From assembly GCF_946222305.1 (NCBI RefSeq), contig NZ_CAMIHZ010000010.1, positions 5,468 through 69,467 of the forward strand: a stretch of DNA of 64,000 nt, given 5' to 3'. Source of the stretch: an uncultured Corynebacterium sp. (lineage in GTDB: Bacteria; Actinomycetota; Actinomycetes; Mycobacteriales; Mycobacteriaceae). Each line of letters opens with the position of its first letter. Position 1 is the stretch's first letter. The position numbers and the translations under genes were made by a program. Shown here piece by piece: positions 1-8,400 of the stretch. The notes under the pieces are model-generated. The model saw nothing but the letters and a program-made list of their open reading frames with translations, was not told where the DNA came from and ran no database searches.

Positions 1-58
1 CAGCTCCGCACCTTTCTGACGTCTACCCCAATCGACACCCAAATGACCTAGAGAACTA

Positions 59-295
59 GTGGAGCCTCTGCCGAATGACGATGACGATGACTTAAATCGT
101 CCGTATATTCCCCCTGCTCGTCAGCCCGCTCCCATGCGCCAGCAACCTGCCCCGGCACCTGCTCCCGCACCTGTTCAATCCTTCAGTAGCTGCAAAGAGG
201 CCAAAGCCGCTGGTGCAACGCCACTCTATGTCGGATCGCCTGGATACAGTCCCAGCCTCGACCGCGATGGGGACGGAGTAGCTTGCGAAGGGTAG
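59..295 (+). CDS. Excalibur calcium-binding domain protein, orphan or truncated
   Basis: A 78-residue reading frame that starts at GTG 59; an in-frame stop (44-46) lies just upstream. The first 40 residues are acidic then Pro/Ala-rich (PAPAPAPAP). The C-terminal part (about residues 41-78) is an excalibur domain with the Cys pair and the DRDGDGVACEG calcium-binding signature. Excalibur domains normally sit at the C-terminus of secreted or membrane proteins or nucleases, but no signal peptide or partner domain is present here. It may be the 3' remnant of a longer gene interrupted by a frameshift left of the window; all three forward frames close between 17 and 59. No good ribosome binding site is visible. 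Confidence 0.55.
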   Translation: MEPLPNDDDDDLNRPYIPPARQPAPMRQQPAPAPAPAPVQSFSSCKEAKAAGATPLYVGSPGYSPSLDRDGDGVACEG

Positions 296-436
296 AGCTC
301 AACTAAAGCGAATGGTTCCCTACCTCCCCGCGAGAGTCCGGCAAGCCGGGAGACTAGGGCGAAATATCTGCGACGCAAAACGGGGAGCGTTGTTCGAACA
401 ACTCAGCGTTCACTCCCTCCTCACATACCGTTCGCG

Positions 437-1057
437 CTAGGGTGTTGGCGAGGGGGCATCAGTTAGTCCCTCCTGCAACGACCAGTGCCACTGCTGACCG
501 AGTTGGTCACGGAATTCAATTCGTTCGACAGCGTATTTTGCAGCTTTCAACAAAGGCTGATAATTTTCGAAATCTTCCATTGAAATCGATTTCGGATCAT
601 CCAGGCGTGGTTGCGCACTAAAATTAGACGGGTCGTCGAAAACACTTGGTATGAAGTATCGCCCCGGCGGAAGCATCGCAACTTTCGTAGTTTGTACTTT
701 TCCCATGTTACGTACTGTTAGTCGCACATCGAAAAACACGGAATTAACCGCGCCAGTCGTCGAGAGCAGAATTCCCCACTCCTTGCCTACTTCGGTTTCT
801 CGGTACACCCACCATGCTTGCATGTTGCTAGCGATTTCACGCTGATCTCTCGACATTTCACGGAGCGCCGCTTGCTCCGCAAACTCTTCGTTTTTCTGCG
901 CAATTTCCATCTCCAAGCGATGAGATTTCTCTCGCTGCTCGTACGATTCGGTACGCGTTGTATTTGCGAGTCGGTTCGCTTGTAGCGCGAGAAGTAAAGC
1001 GGGGACCGAGGCAAAGGCTGCCACGATTTGGGCGATATTCCCTAGAGCACTCAGCAT
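437..1057 (-). CDS. Hypothetical protein with N-terminal membrane segment
   Basis: A 206-residue protein I do not recognise. Residues 5-27 form a hydrophobic segment (IAQIVAAFASVPALLLAL), followed by a charged, Glu/Arg/Gln-rich stretch to about residue 80 that looks like a coiled coil. The C-terminal 120 residues have alternating hydrophobic/polar beta-type character. The likely topology is one membrane anchor with a cytoplasmic helical stalk and globular domain. The start ATG at 1057 is preceded by AAAGGA about 13 nt upstream. It lies downstream of and on the same strand as the exonuclease gene (110-nt gap), in a region that looks accessory. Function unknown. Confidence 0.6.
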   Translation of the reverse strand: MLSALGNIAQIVAAFASVPALLLALQANRLANTTRTESYEQREKSHRLEMEIAQKNEEFAEQAALREMSRDQREIASNMQAWWVYRETEVGKEWGILLSTTGAVNSVFFDVRLTVRNMGKVQTTKVAMLPPGRYFIPSVFDDPSNFSAQPRLDDPKSISMEDFENYQPLLKAAKYAVERIEFRDQLGQQWHWSLQEGLTDAPSPTP

Positions 1058-1167
1058 TAGTGTCCAAATCCTTTCCAGTCTCCATAGATTCCTAGTAAAG
1101 CCACCGACGCCTACTGCACATCCGTCCGACGATTTCCCAACTTATACAAGCGGGCTGTCGTGGGCGA

Positions 1168-4100
1168 TTAGCTCAACCCGCGCACGATGTCCGCCAAAAC
1201 CTCCTGCCGTCGGTGCGTGAGCAATGCGACCGCTCGGCGGCGCGGAGCTCCCGGGCGCAACCCGAGGGCAACATTGACCGGCTCCAACAGTTGCTCCGGT
1301 GAACCACTGAAGTCAGTGCCGGGCAGGCCGAGGGCGTCATAAACAATGGCGATAGGCGGGTAAGCCTCGCCGGCGCCGGACTCCGAAGACAACCCCGCAG
1401 GCGATCCCGCTGCTGCCCCGCTACGAGCAGCCGGGGCTGGGATCACGTCGAAAGTGCCGTCGTTGCCGAAACGGAGGAACACGCGATCGCCTTCTTGAAC
1501 ACCCAAATCTTCGAGGAAGCGGCGCACCGTAGAAGTGCTGGTTTGCCCCAGCTTGTTCACGCCCAATCGCTGTTCACCCAGGCGGGATTCGAAGAACTTA
1601 TCCTCACCCCACCCGAGATCGAAATGATTGGCTAGGCCGGAGCCCACGCTGGAACCACTGCCACGCAGATGATCGTGGGTCACCGTTACTAGCTGGTGCC
1701 AGTGGCCATCGATATTCACCAAGTCGCGGGTTTCCTCTGGGACGCGGGACACCCGTTGCGTCTCATCCGCTGGTCGGCGGATGACCATTCCGTCGACGGT
1801 TTGGTATTCGCTGCCATTGGCATACGCCCGTACCGACCCTTCTGCGACTTCCTTAGTTTCCGCCTCAGCGATGAGCTCCGCCACGCTCACGGCTGGGACT
1901 TCACCAAGCTCGGGGATTTCGACCGTGTTTTCGCTGGAATCGATGCGTTGCCCAATCCACTCTGCAATGCTGCGGAACTCCTCGTGTTCCCACCGCGCAA
2001 GCGCCCACTTCGAGGCCGAAACCTTCACCAATCGCGGATCCACGCTGAACTGGTTGGACGCGCTGCGGGCATTGCCGCCACCGCTGGCCTCCACTAGGTC
2101 CTCCGCGGTCATCGGCTCGCCCTGCAGCGCCAGCACCGCCACTGCACGATCCGGATAACTGCCAGTTCGGACAACCACGTGATCATCCAAGATCATCCAC
2201 TTCGCCATCATCTCGCGCGCGCAGAATTCCTCGAACGTCTCCCGATCGATGCCCCCGGCTCGCGCCGCCTCGTCCAACGCAACAATGCCGTCCTCATCCG
2301 CCGCTGCCTCCACGGCATCGCGCAGCCGCTGCGGGAAATCGGGCTCGAAAATCCATCCACCCTCAACAGTCCATGGCGCGGTCGTCTGCCCCTCGTTCGC
2401 CACGCGCCCCACAGCCATGAACACGTCGTTGTACGTCACATCGCTGCCAAACGCGACCGCTGCCAACGCCGGCATGTCCCTACGCACCTGCTCCACCCGA
2501 GCGATCGGCGCGATCCGCTGATGAATGCGTGCGACAACGCGGTCGAACAAGCCCCGATGAGACTCGAATTGCTCCGCGATCTGCTTTTCCAGCTGGCGCA
2601 CACGCTCGCGGGTCACACCCATTTTCTGCCCCAACTCATCGAGTGTGGCTCCGCCGAACCAACGCTCCATCAGGATCAGCCACTTTCGATCGTCACCGCG
2701 CACCGCCACACGCAATGGGTCCACCGCCACGCGGAACACGTCCTCTACCGGATCTACTTCCCCGCAACTATCGATCAAATTCGGCAGGTACTCCGCCAGC
2801 ACATCGCCAGCGGTGGGCAGCACGTTTTCAGTAACCTCCGCACGCATTCCACCGAGCTGCAACCACCCCAGCCACAAACGCACCTCATTCGTGGGCACGC
2901 TGGCCAGCACCTCACTACCGCCGGACGCACTGCCCTGCGCATCCCCAACTACAGCCCCATCCCCTTCGGACTCATAGAACTCATCGGCCAATCCACCGTA
3001 CACTCCGGCACCCAACCGATCGCCATCGCTTAGGTACTCTCCGGTCGCTTCCTCGGCATCGATGGCGGCCAGAACTACCCGCTCCACAGCGTTTCTTACG
3101 CGCTGCCTTCCCATTCCTTTGACGCCCTGCAGGTCCGCCACACTCGCATCTAGCGGGTTAACGAATAACTCCATCCACCGCCGTTCCGTAGGGGTGTCCA
3201 CTCGCAGTTCCAGCATCCCACCCTGGTTCTCACCGCGAGCACCTTCCCCTTGCGCTGCCCCGAGCACGTGCGAAAGTGAATGCAACGCGCGTGTCGGATG
3301 GTGCTCAATCCACAGCTCCGCAGCGCGCAGGGTATCGAACTCCTCGGCCTCTTCGAATTCCACCTCCCGCAGCCATGGGAACAACGCGATCTTCTCCGGC
3401 TCGGTGCTGTACACACCCGTAGCAACCATGTCGGGTTCTTGGGAAGTCTCAGATTCCGTCATGGCGGAGAGCAACTGCGCGAACATGCGCTCCCCAATGA
3501 TCGGCACTCCGAGATCGCGGGCTTTTCGTGCTTTCCCGCTGGTGGAATCCGGGTTAGCTGCGACCACCAAGACGGACTTCTTCGTTACTCCCCCAACATC
3601 CAACCCGACCGATTTCGCGCGCTGTTCCCACTCGCCGCGGGGCAGATCCAGTTGCCCGGTGAACGTCACCCGATCGCCCGGCGCCAAAGTCAAACCCACG
3701 CTCTGTTCGCCGGTTTGTGGCGTGGCAATGAGCTGTTCGGTCAGTTCCGTATCCACTCCGAGCTGCCCCGCCAGCGTGCGCAGGGTGTGCTTTTCCTCTT
3801 CGGTAACCACGCCATCCAGCCACGCTTCTACCGACAGCTGCCGCAGGAACGCCTCGTGAATCGCCACAATGTCATCGTGCGAAATCCCGTCCCGAACAGC
3901 GCTTTCCTCCAGCTGTTTAATTTCGCTGGCGGATAGATACTTATCAGCGAGTGCCGCTGCCAACAGCTTGCGGTAGCGGTCGGAATCCGCCGTTCCCCGC
4001 TCTGCGGGTAGCTTCGCCGCCAGGCCCGCCAACCAACTGCCGTCGCGTGGTGCGGCCCCATTGGCGTCGTCCCGAGAAATCGCTCGCCCGCGACGAGGGT

Positions 4101-4656
4101 AAGTTGCCGGCGGTACTACAAGGCTTGCGGCGCCAGAAGCCACCCGGCCCAGGTCATTGCGCAGGTGACGGTAGATTTCCGCGGTCGCCAAGGCATCCGC
4201 CAGCGCGGCGTGCGGGCGGTCGTTGGTGATGCCCAGCAGCTTGGCGACCTTTTCCAGCGATCCGTTGGTTCCCGGAAAGCACTGGCGGCACAGTGGCAGG
4301 GTGTCGTGGACCCAGGCACCATAGGCAGGAAGGGCGACACCAATTCTTTCGAACTCGGTGGTCAGGAACCGGATATCGAACGGCGCGTTGTGGGCGATGA
4401 TGGTGCGCCCGTGAAGGATTTCCGCGAGCTCCTCGGCGATCTCTTCGAATTGCGGCGCATGCACAAGGTGCGAGGGCGTGAGTTTATGCACGAAGCTATT
4501 GGGGATATCGCGGTTGGGCTGCACGATGGTCTCCCACGTTCGTTCCACATTGCCCGCTTGGTCCAGCAAAACCACGCCGATCTCGATCACGCGATCGGTT
4601 TTGCTGAAGCCGGTGGTTTCTAGGTCGATGACGGCATAGCGCTGTGGGGTGTGCAT
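1168..4656 (-). CDS. DEDDh exonuclease - BRCT - sigma-like HTH multidomain protein
   Basis: A 1162-residue protein. Residues 1-170 are a DnaQ-type 3'-5' exonuclease domain with all three motifs: DLET (D11, E13), AHNAPFD, and HAALADALA. Residues about 225-302 resemble a TerB-like helical domain. Residues about 325-395 form a BRCT domain (GDRVTFTGQLDLPRGEWE). A sigma-70 region 4-like helix-turn-helix (LDELGQKMGVTRERVRQLEK) lies near residues 665-690. The C-terminal 400 residues include winged-helix-like segments I cannot assign. DnaQ-BRCT proteins are known in actinobacteria and are usually annotated as DNA polymerase III epsilon-like; the HTH suggests DNA binding. ATG 4656 has a clear ribosome binding site (AAGAAGGAACC). 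A run of nine C on the coding strand lies 15 nt further upstream. Confidence 0.85.
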   Translation of the reverse strand: MHTPQRYAVIDLETTGFSKTDRVIEIGVVLLDQAGNVERTWETIVQPNRDIPNSFVHKLTPSHLVHAPQFEEIAEELAEILHGRTIIAHNAPFDIRFLTTEFERIGVALPAYGAWVHDTLPLCRQCFPGTNGSLEKVAKLLGITNDRPHAALADALATAEIYRHLRNDLGRVASGAASLVVPPATYPRRGRAISRDDANGAAPRDGSWLAGLAAKLPAERGTADSDRYRKLLAAALADKYLSASEIKQLEESAVRDGISHDDIVAIHEAFLRQLSVEAWLDGVVTEEEKHTLRTLAGQLGVDTELTEQLIATPQTGEQSVGLTLAPGDRVTFTGQLDLPRGEWEQRAKSVGLDVGGVTKKSVLVVAANPDSTSGKARKARDLGVPIIGERMFAQLLSAMTESETSQEPDMVATGVYSTEPEKIALFPWLREVEFEEAEEFDTLRAAELWIEHHPTRALHSLSHVLGAAQGEGARGENQGGMLELRVDTPTERRWMELFVNPLDASVADLQGVKGMGRQRVRNAVERVVLAAIDAEEATGEYLSDGDRLGAGVYGGLADEFYESEGDGAVVGDAQGSASGGSEVLASVPTNEVRLWLGWLQLGGMRAEVTENVLPTAGDVLAEYLPNLIDSCGEVDPVEDVFRVAVDPLRVAVRGDDRKWLILMERWFGGATLDELGQKMGVTRERVRQLEKQIAEQFESHRGLFDRVVARIHQRIAPIARVEQVRRDMPALAAVAFGSDVTYNDVFMAVGRVANEGQTTAPWTVEGGWIFEPDFPQRLRDAVEAAADEDGIVALDEAARAGGIDRETFEEFCAREMMAKWMILDDHVVVRTGSYPDRAVAVLALQGEPMTAEDLVEASGGGNARSASNQFSVDPRLVKVSASKWALARWEHEEFRSIAEWIGQRIDSSENTVEIPELGEVPAVSVAELIAEAETKEVAEGSVRAYANGSEYQTVDGMVIRRPADETQRVSRVPEETRDLVNIDGHWHQLVTVTHDHLRGSGSSVGSGLANHFDLGWGEDKFFESRLGEQRLGVNKLGQTSTSTVRRFLEDLGVQEGDRVFLRFGNDGTFDVIPAPAARSGAAAGSPAGLSSESGAGEAYPPIAIVYDALGLPGTDFSGSPEQLLEPVNVALGLRPGAPRRRAVALLTHRRQEVLADIVRGLS

Positions 4657-4670
4657 GGTTCCTTCTTGGT

Positions 4671-4679
4671 GGGGGGGGG
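4671..4679. repeat. Nine-base G homopolymer in leader of the exonuclease gene
   Basis: Nine consecutive G on the + strand (C on the coding strand), immediately upstream of the ribosome binding site of the 1168-4656 gene. Such tracts are prone to slippage; a length change would alter leader spacing but not the protein. Confidence 0.9.
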
Positions 4680-4824
4680 CTGTTGGGCTGGTGGTGGGAT
4701 GTTCGCGCTTGAGTTCAACTTCTCCGCTCTCGCCAGGGCCATGTTAAGGGCTGGGCCGTGGTGTTCGCCGGGAAATCGCGTTACAACCTGGGAATCCGGC
4801 AAGAGTAGTTCTCGCGGTTCTGCG

Positions 4825-5196
4825 CTATTTCGCGCCTAGCACACTGTGGGCAATCAACATGTCGAGCCGGCGAACATCCAGTCCCCGCCCGATCTTCACC
4901 TTGATCTTCCCGGCGCGAGTCCACAGCTCAACCTCCGCGTTGAAGTCCAGCGTGCCCGCGTTCTCCGTCGACCACATGTTGATCGAGGAATACGGCAGCG
5001 AGTACACCTCCACCTTCTTCCCGCGCAGCCCCTGGGAATCTCGCATGATCAGCCGCTTGGTGGTGAAGATCGCGCTATCGCGGAAAGTCTTAAACGCCAC
5101 CACGGCTTGCTCGCCTGGCACCAGCAGCTCCATGACGTCATTCGGGATCGGCACTTCTTCGATGAACGTCCATTCTGCGATTTGTGCAGCTTCCAT
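4825..5196 (-). CDS. PH domain-containing protein
   Basis: A 123-residue cytoplasmic protein made almost entirely of a bacterial pleckstrin-homology fold (bPH type). It shows LLVPGEQAVVAFKTFRDSAIFTTKRLIM, then a segment placing the SSINMWSTE strand, and a C-terminal helix (DVRRLDMLIAHSVL). The start at 5196 was chosen because AAGGAGAAATAGCC directly precedes that ATG; a frame extension to 5262 has no such site. Proteins of this kind are widespread and largely uncharacterised. It is divergently oriented from the restriction-modification gene, sharing a 250-nt intergenic region. A copy of the A-rich mini-repeat (5219-5239) sits just upstream of its start. Confidence 0.75.
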   Translation of the reverse strand: MEAAQIAEWTFIEEVPIPNDVMELLVPGEQAVVAFKTFRDSAIFTTKRLIMRDSQGLRGKKVEVYSLPYSSINMWSTENAGTLDFNAEVELWTRAGKIKVKIGRGLDVRRLDMLIAHSVLGAK

Positions 5197-5218
5197 GGCT
5201 ATTTCTCCTTGTTTGCCT

Positions 5219-5239
5219 CTTCTTTTTTGGTCTGACGCC
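5219..5239 (-). repeat. Copy of dispersed A-rich mini-repeat (GGCGTC core)
   Basis: On the minus strand this reads GGCGTCAGACC followed by an A-rich tail (AAAAAAGAAG). It resembles copies at 12152, 18025, 19870, 25881, 45374, 58594 and 58673. It lies in the gap between the PH-domain and restriction genes. Confidence 0.4.
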
Positions 5240-5315
5240 CCGCGCCAATCCCAGGAACGCATCTTTGATTTGTTCCTACGGACAACTTATAGACGATCCC
5301 AGACAGTCCCCCTTG

Positions 5316-5341
5316 GCGTTCGATATTTTTCGTTCGAACGC
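5316..5341. promoter_or_regulatory. Inverted repeat upstream of the Type ISP gene, possible operator
   Basis: Perfect 8-bp arms GCGTTCGA (5316-5323) and TCGAACGC (5334-5341), separated by a T-rich 10-nt spacer, in the divergent region between the PH-domain and restriction-modification genes. The position fits an operator or binding site; no dedicated regulator gene is adjacent. A hairpin in a transcript is the alternative. Confidence 0.35.
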
Positions 5342-5433
5342 TAAATCCCTCCCGGGTGGCTACCGCGCGCACGAGGCTTCCCCCACTTTCGTGATTTATT
5401 GCAGTCGGTCGGCCGTGAAGGACTATTCGCAGG

Positions 5434-5447
5434 CATAATTTCCCTCA
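5434..5447 (+). promoter_or_regulatory. Candidate leaderless -10 box of the Type ISP gene
   Basis: CATAAT at 5434-5439 lies 7 nt before ATG 5447. No Shine-Dalgarno sequence is close to the start, so a leaderless transcript is plausible. The -35 region is not recognisable. Confidence 0.3.
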
Positions 5448-8400
5448 TGGCAACGTTCACTGAAGTTCTCACTCAACTCCGCGAAAATCAGCCCCAAGCG
5501 AGGTACGGAATCGCTTTCGAGAAGCTGATGGTCAACTTCTTCAGGACGGCCCCCACGTTGGCCGAGCAATTCGACGAGGTCTGCCGCTGGAAGGATTGGC
5601 GGTACAACGGCGGCAAAGCAGACACAGGCATTGATCTGGTAGCACGGCGTGCGGACGATCACCGCTGGGTGGCCATTCAAGCTAAGTTTTACAAATCCAC
5701 CACCAGCATTCAGAAGCAGCACATCGATTCGTTCTTCGAGGCTTCCGGAAAGTCCTTTGAGACTGACAATGGCCGTGAACACTTCGCTCATCGCTACATC
5801 ATTTCCACGACCGATCGATGGTCTGGGAACGCGGAAGATGCTCTGGCTAACCAGATGATCGAAACCAGCCGCATCGGCATGGCAGATATCGCCAATGCAC
5901 CCGTGAATTGGGATGTCGCTTTCCCCGGTTCCGAGATTCAGATCAATCTGTCGAAGAAGAAAGCCTTCGAGCCCCGTAAGCATCAAACAGAAGCAATTGA
6001 GAAGGTCCTGAAGGGTTTTGAAACCCGCGACCGGGGCAAGCTCATCATGGCGTGCGGTACGGGCAAAACCTTCACCGCTTTGCGCTTGGCAGAACAGTTC
6101 GCCGAAACACGCGGCGCCCGTGCCCGAGTCCTCTTCCTTGTTCCTTCAATCGCGTTGCTGTCTCAGACTCTTCGGGAGTGGACTGCTCAAGCGACGGTGG
6201 AACTACGTAGCTTCGCTGTGTGTTCAGACACTAAAGCAGGCAAAGCGGCTGAGGACATTGCGCCATACGACCTGGAAGTACCCGTTTCAACCAATGGCGA
6301 GATGATCATTGAAGCGTTCTCCATCGGCAAGCGTGCTAAGGGTCTCCACGTTGTCTTCTCTACTTACCAATCACTGGGCGCGGTCCATGATGCCCAGCGG
6401 AAGGGGCTGGAGCCATTTGATTTGGTCATCTGCGATGAGGCCCACCGTACGACAGGTGTCACTCTTGCCGGTGAGGATGCCTCCGCCTTCGTACGTATCC
6501 ACGATGCCGAATACATCCAGGCCGACAAACGCCTGTACATGACCGCGACTCCACGGCTTTTCGATGAGTCGGTGAAGGGCAAAGCCAAGGAGCACTCCGC
6601 AGAGCTTGCTTCGATGGATGATGAAGCAATTTTCGGCCCCGAATTCCACCGGTTGGGCTTTGGGGAGGCCGTCGACAAGGGATTGCTGACGGACTACAAG
6701 GTGCTCGTGATGACGGTAGACGAGGGCGTCGCTGCCGAAGTAATGGCCCAAGCCGATGGCCAGACAGTCAACCTAACGACGGCTTCGGCGATGATCGGTG
6801 CGTGGACCGCGCTGACGAAGCGGTCCGGCAGTTTGCAGGGCACGAAGGCCGGGTTTGAAAAGGGCGCCAAGCCGATGCTGCGGACGGTGGCTTTTGCGAA
6901 GGACATTCGGGCGTCGAAGCAGATTGCGGAGTCCTTCCCGGTTCTCATTCGCTCCTACCAGAACGTGTTGATGCAAAGTTCTGCGCTGAACGACGTGGAT
7001 TTGCACAACGTGAATGTGGATGTTGCTGCGCAACACGTAGATGGGACCATGAACGCGATGCAGCGGTCGTCCCGGATTTCGTGGCTGGAATCCGACATTG
7101 AGGGCGACGAAACGCGAGTACTAACTAATGCGCGCTGCCTCTCCGAGGGTGTGGATGTTCCGGGACTGGATTCGGTCATTTTCTTCAACCCACGTAACTC
7201 CATGGTGGATGTGGTGCAATCCGTGGGGCGCGTGATGCGCAAGGCCGAAGGCAAGGACTACGGTTACATCGTTTTGCCCGTTGCGGTTCCTCCCAATGTG
7301 AGCCCTTCACAAGCGCTGAACGACAATGCGCGGTTCAAGGTTGTGTGGCAGATCCTCAATGCACTGCGTGCGCACGACGATCGTTTCAACGCAAAGGTCA
7401 ATTCCATCGCGATGAATGAAGGGGATGCAGGCGAGCTGCCCCTGGAAGTTAATCCTGTTCAAAACCATAAAAACAAGCTCGACGGCATTGATTCACACTC
7501 CTCAGATCCCGATGCAACTGGGGCCGATGGACGCGACCTGGCTCAACAGTATGTCCTGTTTTCAATGGAGAAGTGGCAAGAGGCCATGCACGTGAAGCTG
7601 GTCGATAAGGTTGGAACCCGGACGTACTGGGAAGACTGGGCCGATGATGTCGCCAAAATCGCCCAAGCTCAGATCACCCGCATCACTGCGCTGATCGATG
7701 GCGCGAACCCCACGCTGCGTAAGGAATTTGACCGTTTTGTGGAAGGGCTTCGCGGCAACCTGAATGATTCGATCACGGATGCAGAAGCCATCAGTATGCT
7801 GTCCCAGCACCTGATCACAGCCCCAGTATTTGATGCGCTCTTTGAGGGGCACAACTTCACTGAGCACAACCCCGTTGCACAAGTGATGCAACGCATGACG
7901 ACGGTGCTTGAGAAGGAAGATCTGAATACTGAAACCGAATCGCTGGAAAAATTCTACGATTCGGTGCGGGTGCGGGCTTCGGAGGTGAACAGCGCCTCCG
8001 GCAAGCAACAAGTGATTAAGGAACTTTACGAGCGCTTCTTCCAGAAGGCGTTCAGGAAGCAGGCCGAGGCCCTTGGGATTGTGTACACCCCGGTGGAGAT
8101 CGTGGACTTCATCCTTCGCGCCACTGATGACGTCTCGCGGAAGCACTTCGGTAAGGGGCTTACTGATGAAGGCGTATGCATTCTCGACCCCTTTGCCGGA
8201 ACATCCACGTTCACCGTGCGCCTGCTGCAATCTGGTCTCATCAGGCCAGAAGACTTGGCCCGCAAGTACGCGAATGAAATTTTCGCTACGGAGATCATGC
8301 TGCTGGCTTATTACGTTTCGGCGGTGAATATCGAGACCACTTACAACGCGCTGCGGGCTGAAGAAGCGAAGCGCAATGGCGAACAAGAACCGGAGTACGT

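Noticed and set aside
2179..3033. 284-codon open frame antisense to the exonuclease gene
   Set aside because: Composition is His/Arg/Pro-rich, typical of a shadow frame; no ribosome binding site.
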